DNA of 7,593 nt from Methylovulum sp. GTDB lineage: Bacteria > Pseudomonadota > Gammaproteobacteria > Methylococcales > Methylomonadaceae. A program made the position numbers and the translations under genes. Numbering within the stretch: position 1 is the stretch's first letter; the number at the start of each line of letters is the position of its first letter. Shown here in pieces: positions 1-4,636 of this stretch. The notes beneath the pieces were generated by a model that had not been told where the DNA came from, searched no databases, and saw only the letters and a program-made list of their open reading frames with translations. The stretch is taken from the NCBI GenBank assembly GCA_016919605.1, contig JACXTQ010000353.1, positions 1-7,593 on the forward strand. The letters run 5' to 3'.

Positions 1-52
1 CAAAGTCATTAGGGTTTGATCTGGTGCCCCAAGCTGTTTGAAGGCGTGGTGG

Positions 53-85
53 ATGCTTTTGTTTAAAGCATAGGCTATTGTTTTT
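53..85 (+). terminator. Possible weak intrinsic terminator
   Basis: ATGCTTT (53-59) and AAAGCAT (65-71) form a perfect 7-bp stem with a 5-base loop. A run of five T follows at 81-85. The stem is AT-rich and nine bases separate it from the T run, so it is a poor match to a classical terminator. It could end a gene entering from the left edge. Confidence 0.25.
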
Positions 86-112
86 AAAGTAGTAAAAAGC
101 TGTTTCTTGAGA

Positions 113-206
113 GAGCTAGTCGAACCATGACCGGATTAACCGTCCACCCTTCGACTAGCTCCACCACAAGGGTGGTCTGGGGATAGGCGAACGGTCAATC
201 CTATCC
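113..206. repeat. REP-like palindromic element with three inverted repeats
   Basis: The core is a perfect 12-bp inverted repeat, GAGCTAGTCGAA (113-124) and TTCGACTAGCTC (150-161), around a 25-base loop. A second perfect repeat, CCACCCTT (144-151) and AAGGGTGG (168-175), overlaps the right arm, so the two stems cannot form together. A third, GGATAGG (181-187) and CCTATCC (200-206), closes the block. The wording CCCTTCGAC-AGCTC and GTCGAACCATGA resembles the intergenic REP-type repeats (often CTTCGACAAGCTC) scattered in many proteobacterial genomes. The block lies 25 bases past the stop of the ApaH-like gene, a usual place for REP elements, where it may slow RNA decay or end transcription. No transposase is nearby. 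Confidence 0.65.
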
Positions 207-230
207 TGTTGAAATTACAGGCACAAATCC

Positions 231-1037
231 TTAACTTAATGGCAGTGACCCATAAGCCACGCTAAACATCTCAGGAGTGGCCGATAAGCTTAAGGCCGAT
301 AGCTGGCCTTGTGTGGGCAAAGGGTAAATCCCATGATAAGCCACATCGTTAAATTCAGCGTCATCGGCAAAAATGATGTTCAAATTGGCGGTCAGCCGTT
401 CAGGCCGCCGATACCAAGGCATAAAGCCTTCGGCTTGGGTGCCTATCGCCCCGCGAAACTTAAAATCCAATTTGCCTTGCCCGTTGCAATATTTCATCAA
501 GGTATAGGCATTGGCGATAAAACGCAGCCGTTTCCAGCCCCTAAGCTTGGCATGCCAACGTGATTGGTCTTGACCGCCATTTTCAAATAAGGCCGCATAC
601 GTGCCTTGGGATAAGGCCGATTCCACTTCATAGGCAAACGTTAACGCTTGGCTAAAACTCCATTCGGCGGGAATCCCGGCGTGGACTAAGGTAAAATTGA
701 GTTTGGCATCGTGATGGATAAGAGGCCTACGGCGCAGCCATTTCAGCAACTCTTCCCGATCCGGGGCATTCAGGACTTCCGCCAACACTTCGCCAGCTTC
801 AACCCCGTCAGCTTGTGCCAGCATCAACAAATGCAATTCCCGATGGCCCAGTACGGTGATGGCTTGCTTGCCCAAGCTTTTGACAAACCTCAGTACCGCC
901 AGAGGCTCAGGGCCTTCATCAATCAAATTACCGGTAAACCATAAACTGTCCTGTTCAGGATCAAAACGTATTTTTGCCAATAACTGTAACAACGGCTGAT
1001 AATGGCCTTTGACATTGCCGATAGCGTAAGTGGTCAT
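231..1037 (-). CDS. apaH-like: ApaH-family homologue (symmetrical Ap4A hydrolase fold), catalytic residues lost
   Basis: The 268-residue product aligns along its length with ApaH, the cytosolic PPP-family enzyme that splits Ap4A into two ADP (E. coli form 280 residues). Shared wording includes the start MTTYAIG, VLRFVKSLG (48-56), LLKWLRRRPL (97-106), VHAGI (118-122), LRGWKRLRFIANA (165-177) and GIYPL (236-240). The metal and phosphate motifs are nevertheless ruined. GDxHG is GNVKG (7-11), GDxxxRG is GNLIDEG (36-42), GNHD is GHRE (64-67), the late GHW is FADD (223-226), and the family's C-terminal LDTGCxWGG is replaced. Only His119 of the ligand set survives. The frame is unbroken, so I infer a folded protein without hydrolase activity, perhaps a nucleotide or RNA binder. 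Start ATG at 1037 fits the family N-terminus; a Shine-Dalgarno is weak. It is divergent from ndh. The family call is firm; the function is unknown. Confidence 0.85.
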   Translation of the reverse strand: MTTYAIGNVKGHYQPLLQLLAKIRFDPEQDSLWFTGNLIDEGPEPLAVLRFVKSLGKQAITVLGHRELHLLMLAQADGVEAGEVLAEVLNAPDREELLKWLRRRPLIHHDAKLNFTLVHAGIPAEWSFSQALTFAYEVESALSQGTYAALFENGGQDQSRWHAKLRGWKRLRFIANAYTLMKYCNGQGKLDFKFRGAIGTQAEGFMPWYRRPERLTANLNIIFADDAEFNDVAYHGIYPLPTQGQLSALSLSATPEMFSVAYGSLPLS

Positions 1038-1072
1038 AACTGATTGAGTCCAAGCTTAGAGTATCCAAACTA

Positions 1073-1088
1073 GCATCAATTATGATGC
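1073..1088. promoter_or_regulatory. Palindrome upstream of the ApaH-like gene
   Basis: GCATCA (1073-1078) and TGATGC (1083-1088) are perfect arms around ATTA, 35-51 bases upstream of the minus-strand start. On the minus strand the site contains CATAAT (1084-1079), a five-of-six match to a -10 box at a sensible distance from the gene, though no good -35 is seen. It may be an operator overlapping a promoter. Confidence 0.3.
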
Positions 1089-1197
1089 CACATCCGCTAC
1101 GGGCTTTACCGGACAAGAACCCAGCCAAGACGGCGATAGGCCATTAGTTTTTATTTTCTGTCAAGCTATTGATGTTATTATAAAATTTTGGGATGGC

Positions 1198-1203
1198 TAT
1201 AAT
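1198..1203 (+). promoter_or_regulatory. TATAAT -10-like box in the divergent gap
   Basis: A perfect TATAAT lies 12 bases before the ATG of the small ORF at 1215. The hexamer 17 bases upstream is TTATTA (1175-1180), only three of six against TTGACA, in a very AT-rich stretch. Transcription from here would begin near 1210. It could serve the small ORF almost leaderless or give ndh a long leader. Confidence 0.3.
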
Positions 1204-1214
1204 CGGGCAGGCCG

Positions 1215-1391
1215 ATGCTAAATGGGAAGCAGATTGTGTATCTACCTATTGATGGCGTTATTTTGCCACAAAGGCATCCGCGATTAGGCGCCATTGTCAT
1301 TAACGCGACTAAGAAATTAATTGGCTGGTGTCAGGTTAAGCCGATGTCGGGCGTTGTTAGTGTTAACCCCCCGCTTTCCGGTAACAAATAA
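1215..1391 (+). CDS. Possible small protein, 58 residues
   Basis: An ATG at 1215 opens a frame of 58 codons ending at TAA 1389-1391. It begins MLNGKQIVYL, has PRLGAIVINA in the middle and ends PPLSGNK. The in-frame stop at 1200-1202 makes ATG 1215 the only good start. GCAGG (1207-1211) lies three bases upstream, too close for a good ribosome site. I do not recognise the product. It has no signal peptide or clear membrane helix. It fills much of the otherwise empty gap between the ApaH-like gene and ndh and overlaps no other gene. A chance ORF of this length is quite possible, so this is only a candidate. Confidence 0.25.
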   Translation: MLNGKQIVYLPIDGVILPQRHPRLGAIVINATKKLIGWCQVKPMSGVVSVNPPLSGNK

Positions 1392-1426
1392 TCTAAGCAA
1401 ATCCACTCAGCGCGTCATGGATTCGT

Positions 1427-1432
1427 TATAAT
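1427..1432 (+). promoter_or_regulatory. Likely -10 box for ndh
   Basis: A perfect TATAAT lies 38 bases before the proposed ndh ATG, which would give a leader of about 30 bases. The -35 region (about 1404-1409, CACTCA) is poor, so the promoter may depend on an activator or be weak. I looked for an FNR-type TTGAT-N4-ATCAA site nearby, because ndh is FNR-repressed in E. coli, and found none. Confidence 0.45.
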
Positions 1433-1460
1433 TAACCCATCGACAATTACAGACACGGGT

Positions 1461-1468
1461 GGAAGAAG
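1461..1468 (+). promoter_or_regulatory. Ribosome binding site deciding the ndh start
   Basis: GGAAGAAG lies just before ATG 1471, with GGAAG ending five bases upstream. An in-frame GTG at 1459 would place this purine run inside the coding region and has no purine-rich site of its own, so ATG 1471 is preferred. Confidence 0.5.
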
Positions 1469-1470
1469 TT

Positions 1471-2778
1471 ATGGCGGATGCAGTCAACAACACACATAAA
1501 ATAGTCATCGTAGGTGGCGGGGCGGCCGGGATTGAATTGGCGACCACATTAGGTTACAAGCTGGGCAAGAAAGGCTTGGCGGAAATTACCTTGATCGATG
1601 CCAGCACCACACATATCTGGAAGCCTTTGCTGCATGAAGTGGCAGCCGGTACCTTGGATGAGTCGGAGCAGGTCGAATATTTGGCGCAAGCGCACCGTAG
1701 CCATTTCCGCTTTAGATTGGGCAAAATGGAAGGCCTAAACCGAGCTAATAAAGAAATTTACGTCAGCCCTACCTTTAACGATGCCGGCGAAGAGCTGATC
1801 CCGCGCCGCACGTTTGCCTACGACACGCTGGTCATGTCGGTCGGCAGTGTCAGCAACACCTTTAACATTAAAGGGGTCGGCGAACATTGTCTGTTTTTGG
1901 ACACCACCTCGCAAGCCTTTAAATTCCAAAAACAACTGTTTGAGTCGTATATTAAAAATTATATCGGCAAAGAAGGTAGGCTTGTTAAGCCCTTGTCGAT
2001 CGCCATTGTCGGGGCGGGTGCCACGGGTGTGGAATTGGCCGCGCAACTGCATGAAGTGACCGATGTCTTGGCGATTTATGGCTTAAATGAAACCAGCAAC
2101 GTTAAATTGACCATCATCGAAGCCGCTACCCGTCTGTTACCGGCTTTGCCCGATAAACTGGCATTGGCGACCCAACAGCAATTGGTCAAGCTGGGCGTAG
2201 ACCTTAAGCTAGGCAGGCGGGTGATTGAAGTCACCCCCGAAGGTATCACTACCCATGACAATGAGTTTATTGAGGCCAATATCAAAGTCTGGGCGGCGGG
2301 CATTAAAGCCCCCGATTGGCTAAAAAACTTAGATGGCCTGGAAACCAACCATATCAACCAGCTTATTGTCGATAGCACCTTAAAAACCAGCGATGACACT
2401 ATTTTTGCCATGGGCGATTGTGCCGCTTGTGCTTGGACAGGGCGCACCGGCAATGTGCCGCCCCGTGCCCAAGCGGCCCACCAACAAGCCACGGCAGTCG
2501 GCAAGTCCATCATCAACCGCCTGAAAGGCGGCAATTTGGTGGAATTCGTTTATTATGATTATGGCTCGCTAGTGTCGCTGGGCAAATACACCACGGTCGG
2601 CAACCTGATGGGTAACTTGATGGGCTCGGTCAGTGTCGGTGGTTTTATCGCTAAAATCGTCTATTTGTCATTGTATAAAATGCACCAGATCGCCATCCAC
2701 GGCTATTTCCGCACCGCTATGCTGACGCTTTCCAACGCATTTAGACGCAGCGTTTATATCAAAATAAAAATGCACTAA
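1471..2778 (+). CDS. ndh: Type II NADH:quinone oxidoreductase (NDH-2)
   Basis: NDH-2 is a single-subunit FAD enzyme on the inner face of the membrane that passes electrons from NADH to quinone without pumping protons. The 435-residue product (E. coli 434) matches E. coli Ndh from end to end. It has the FAD dinucleotide fold GGGAAG (15-20), WKPLLHEVA (50-58), the NAD fold GAGATG (181-186), VWAAGIKAPDWL (273-284), the second FAD motif FAMGDCA (312-318), and PPRAQAAHQ (330-338) beside the quinone site. The C-terminal stretch (about 391-435) carries the VYLSLYKMHQIA block and a basic tail ending KIKMH, where the family attaches to the membrane. ATG 1471 is chosen over GTG 1459 (four extra residues) because of the purine-rich site before it. 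All key residues are present. It leads a probable operon with the YcxB-like and GNAT genes. Confidence in function is high. Confidence 0.96.
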   Translation: MADAVNNTHKIVIVGGGAAGIELATTLGYKLGKKGLAEITLIDASTTHIWKPLLHEVAAGTLDESEQVEYLAQAHRSHFRFRLGKMEGLNRANKEIYVSPTFNDAGEELIPRRTFAYDTLVMSVGSVSNTFNIKGVGEHCLFLDTTSQAFKFQKQLFESYIKNYIGKEGRLVKPLSIAIVGAGATGVELAAQLHEVTDVLAIYGLNETSNVKLTIIEAATRLLPALPDKLALATQQQLVKLGVDLKLGRRVIEVTPEGITTHDNEFIEANIKVWAAGIKAPDWLKNLDGLETNHINQLIVDSTLKTSDDTIFAMGDCAACAWTGRTGNVPPRAQAAHQQATAVGKSIINRLKGGNLVEFVYYDYGSLVSLGKYTTVGNLMGNLMGSVSVGGFIAKIVYLSLYKMHQIAIHGYFRTAMLTLSNAFRRSVYIKIKMH

Positions 2779-2787
2779 GCCTCTTTT

Positions 2788-2814
2788 AATAATAACAACT
2801 ACAACAATAACAAT
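2788..2814 (+). promoter_or_regulatory. AAC/AAT triplet leader without Shine-Dalgarno
   Basis: Nine consecutive triplets, seven of them AAT or AAC at the outset and end plus one TAC, run straight into the ATG at 2815. There is no purine-rich ribosome site. A/C-rich, unstructured leaders can recruit ribosomes through protein S1, so this may serve as an enhancer of initiation. The triplets are also in frame with both the ndh stop and the next gene. A similar A/C-rich tract with the shared 9-mer AATAACAAC precedes the signalling gene at 4637. Confidence 0.5.
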
Positions 2815-3348
2815 ATGCTTGAAATTGAATACGAATTCCGCGAACAAGACCTTATCCATTTTAACGAATTGCAGTTCGCCAAAAATGCCGAGATCCAACA
2901 CAACATCAAAAAGAACCGCATCGTTGTGCCTGGGGTGATTTTCTTGATAGGGTTTTTTTATTATTTTTACTACAACGATGTACAAACAACCGCTTATGTG
3001 CTGGTCATAGCCTTGCTATGGGCGTTGCTGTCACCTAAGATCATGATGCTGGATTTGCATCGGCAAATTTTAAAAAGCTATACCCCGAAAGAAAAAAATG
3101 ACATGTTCGGCAAGTACAGCTTGGCTATAGACCCTGCCAACCCCAAATATTTGTTTGAAAAATCCCCCACCGGCAAAAATAAGATGGGGTGGGATGAATT
3201 GTTGCGTGTGGAGTATGGTAAAGGCTATGTGTACTTTTATCTTGATATGACCACCGCGCTAGTGATTCCGGTGGAAACGGTAAGCAAAGGCAATCTTGAG
3301 GAATTTGCCGAGCAGGTGGAAAAGATGATTGAACGCTTTAGCGAATAA
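2815..3348 (+). CDS. YcxB-like two-helix membrane protein of unknown function
   Basis: The 177-residue product has a short N-terminal strand region (MLEIEYEFREQDL), two hydrophobic helices (about 36-53 and 58-78) and a C-terminal cytoplasmic domain. That domain has the YcxB-type pattern: GWDELLRVEY (125-134), a Tyr-rich strand (GYVYFYLD, 137-144), then ALVIPVETV (148-156) and a final helix that includes EEFAEQVEKM. YcxB-like proteins are widespread, PH-like and functionally undefined. The gene begins 36 bases after the ndh stop and is probably co-transcribed with it, so a role near the respiratory membrane is possible but is only inference. It has no Shine-Dalgarno; the start follows an AAC/AAT-rich leader. 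No earlier ATG exists in the gap. The family assignment is by pattern, not by database search. Confidence 0.75.
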   Translation: MLEIEYEFREQDLIHFNELQFAKNAEIQHNIKKNRIVVPGVIFLIGFFYYFYYNDVQTTAYVLVIALLWALLSPKIMMLDLHRQILKSYTPKEKNDMFGKYSLAIDPANPKYLFEKSPTGKNKMGWDELLRVEYGKGYVYFYLDMTTALVIPVETVSKGNLEEFAEQVEKMIERFSE

Positions 3349-3376
3349 AGCGGCCAACCCAGTCAAATATAGCTTA

Positions 3377-3913
3377 ATGTGTAGCGAACGTGTCAGGGTT
3401 TTGCCAGCCAGCCCAGCGGAAGTGGCGGCCATCGTGCAACTGGTCAATCAGGCCTATCGCCCGACAGCCGCTGGCGGTGGTTGGACGCATGAGGCGGCGC
3501 TGATCTCTGGAAGCCGGACCGATGCCAAGCAAGTCAATGGCTTGATGGCGTTGCCCGACTCCATTGTCTTTATCGGTCTGCAAGGCTTGGCGGTCGCCGC
3601 TTGCGTGCACATCGAAAAAAACGCTGATGATTGCCGTATTGGTCTGTTGGCGGTAGACCCCGCGCAACAAGGGGCGGGAATTGGTAAACAATTGCTGGCC
3701 CATGCGGAAAATTATGCCCGCAGCCATTGGGATACCAAAACTTTCAGTATGGTTGTGCTGTCGGCAAGAAGTGAGCTGATTGCCTTTTATGAGCGGCGTG
3801 GTTATCAGAAAACGGGGGATGTCAGGGATTATCCGTTATCGGCAGGTGCTGGCATCCCCAAACGGCTAGGTGTTAAAGTTGAAGTGTTAGCCAAGCAGGC
3901 CGCGTCCGCTTGA
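3377..3913 (+). CDS. GNAT-family N-acetyltransferase
   Basis: This is a 178-residue soluble enzyme predicted to move an acetyl group from acetyl-CoA to an amine; the substrate is unknown. The N-terminal helix PAEVAAIVQLVNQAYR (13-28) is typical of GNAT proteins. A GGGWTHEA segment (33-40) marks a common subgroup. Motif A is LLAVDPAQQGAGIG (90-103), with the Q-x-x-G-x-G pyrophosphate loop at 98-103. Motif B is ELIAFYERRGYQKTG (133-147), with Tyr138 in the usual place of the general acid. The length is normal for a single GNAT domain. ATG 3377 gives a family-like start but has no clear Shine-Dalgarno. A TTG at 3329, inside the end of the previous gene and preceded by AGGTGG (3314-3319), would add 16 residues and is a real alternative. 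The gap to the upstream gene is 28 bases, so it probably belongs to the ndh operon. Confidence 0.88.
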   Translation: MCSERVRVLPASPAEVAAIVQLVNQAYRPTAAGGGWTHEAALISGSRTDAKQVNGLMALPDSIVFIGLQGLAVAACVHIEKNADDCRIGLLAVDPAQQGAGIGKQLLAHAENYARSHWDTKTFSMVVLSARSELIAFYERRGYQKTGDVRDYPLSAGAGIPKRLGVKVEVLAKQAASA

Positions 3914-3916
3914 CTA

Positions 3917-3939
3917 CAAAGCCATTTACACCGGCTTTG
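3917..3939 (+). terminator. Hairpin after the GNAT gene, weak terminator candidate
   Basis: CAAAGCC (3917-3923) and GGCTTTG (3933-3939) form a perfect 7-bp stem with a 9-base loop, starting four bases after the stop codon. No T run follows directly (the next bases are GCGCGAGGCTTTTA). The position suits the end of the ndh operon, but termination would be inefficient or need Rho. Confidence 0.35.
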
Positions 3940-4029
3940 GCGCGAGGCTTTTATGCCCTGAGGATGCACTTTTGGTAAATAGGCTTGTCACTCTTTTTGA
4001 ACATCCTACGTAACCTTACAGGAAAAACC

Positions 4030-4227
4030 ATGCAATTTTTTGAAGTTGAAACCGAAGCGGGCAATAAGTTAATTATTAACAAAAATTATGTTGTCTAACT
4101 GGAGCCTATTGAAAATGATTTCAAAAAAGGCGCAATCCTCCATCTTGCCAAGGAGGCGGCCAAAAATGCCAGCATCACGGTTAGTGGCAAAGAATCTGTG
4201 AAAGTCAGGTCTTGGCTGTTAAGTTGA
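4030..4227 (+). pseudogene. Small gene broken by one TAA stop (65 codons)
   Basis: AGGA (4020-4023) stands six bases before ATG 4030, a good ribosome site. The frame reads MQFFEVETEAGNK... and ...INKNYVV, hits TAA at 4096-4098 (codon 23), then continues open in the same frame with LEPIENDFKKGAIL, AKEAAKNASITV and a final RSWLLS to TGA 4225-4227. The text on both sides looks like one small beta-rich protein, and a single CAA-to-TAA change would explain the break. I do not recognise the family. The 22-residue stub alone would hardly fold. A sequencing error, or translational readthrough, is the alternative. It lies between two operons in a stretch without intact genes. Confidence 0.5.
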
Positions 4228-4233
4228 TCTTAA

Positions 4234-4522
4234 CTAAACCCTAGCCTTTGTTAGGGCGGCCTTATGTGGCCCATTCAAGCGATATTCCCCTCTCTCTAGT
4301 TGTCGTAGTAAGCCCATTACTGCGGCGGCACTGCCCTGTCTGCCCTTAAAAAATATCCTTTCCGCTATTGCTATCGAGCCAATACCTGTTACCTTCGTAG
4401 AGTAGTGGCCAGCCATTGGCCGCATAGCCAGTATTTTCAACTACTGGAACAGTATTTTCCCTGACTTTTTCTAACGCATAAGCTGAGATAAGGTGTAAAC
4501 TAAGCGCGTTTAAAAACTGTCT
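4234..4522 (-). pseudogene. Frameshifted gene remnant, unknown family
   Basis: On the minus strand one frame is open from 4522 to a TAA at 4348-4346. It reads protein-like text: ISAYALEKVRENT, then GYAANGWPLLYEGNRYWLD, then NSGKDIF. The stop falls in a run of six T (plus-strand A at 4348-4353). Removing one T would join it to the frame that runs on as KGRQGSAAAVMGLLRQL, ERGEYRLNGPHK and ends KARV at 4234, giving about 95 residues. No ATG, GTG or TTG start lies in the upstream frame, and TAA (4525-4523) closes it, so the N-terminus is missing as well. I infer a decayed gene, truncated and frameshifted. A chance open frame cannot be excluded, and I recognise no family. Confidence 0.35.
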
Positions 4523-4540
4523 TTAATGGGTGCTAAACGC
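4496..4540. promoter_or_regulatory. Inverted TAAAC/GTTTA sites upstream of the signalling operon
   Basis: TAAAC (4496-4500) and GTTTA (4508-4512) form an inverted pair spaced by seven bases. The second arm, in the longer form GCGTTTA (4506-4512), is also a perfect inverted repeat of TAAACGC (4534-4540). Three half-sites 100-140 bases before the ATG at 4637 fit an operator or alternative hairpins. No clear sigma-70 promoter is seen with them. Confidence 0.25.
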
Positions 4541-4581
4541 CTTGGTCAACCGGAGGGGGGCTAAAACCAGAGAGGGCAGGC

Positions 4582-4627
4582 AATAACAACATCATAATAA
4601 AAATAACTAACAATAAAAAAAGAGGAG
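4582..4627 (+). promoter_or_regulatory. A-rich leader and strong ribosome site of the signalling operon
   Basis: An unstructured A/C/T leader (AATAACAAC..., 4582-4620) is followed by GAGGAG (4622-4627), nine bases before ATG 4637. The Shine-Dalgarno is strong and settles the start. CATAAT (4593-4598) could be a -10 box, but no matching -35 is visible. Confidence 0.5.
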
Positions 4628-4636
4628 TAAGTCGCG

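Larger units (their letters stand above)
1..230. other. Gene-free left edge with hairpins
   Basis: No convincing gene lies here. One plus-strand frame (3-41) reads ...SLGFDLVPQAV and then stops, which could be the tail of a gene entering from the left. A minus-strand frame is also open off the edge (through about 1-90), so direction cannot be decided. The rest holds a small AT-rich hairpin at 53-71 and a REP-like cluster of inverted repeats at 113-206, described separately. Confidence 0.4.

Noticed and set aside
3..41. Possible 3' end of a plus-strand gene entering from the left
   Set aside because: Only 12 codons are visible, and an opposite-strand frame is equally open; not enough to call a gene.
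309..944. Plus-strand open frames (309-563, 711-944) opposite the ApaH-like gene
   Set aside because: The minus-strand translation matches a known family throughout, and the plus-strand frames show no family features.
1140..1280. FNR-type TTGAT-N4-ATCAA site upstream of ndh
   Set aside because: TTGAT occurs twice (near 1169 and 1248), but neither is followed by the matching half-site.
4096..4098. Programmed readthrough or selenocysteine-like recoding at the TAA
   Set aside because: The codon is TAA, not TGA, and no stimulatory structure is obvious; a nonsense mutation is simpler.
4234..4440. A 68-codon minus-strand ORF starting at TTG 4440 as a complete gene
   Set aside because: Its first part reads poorly while the neighbouring frame over the same bases reads better, so it is treated as the back half of a frameshifted remnant.
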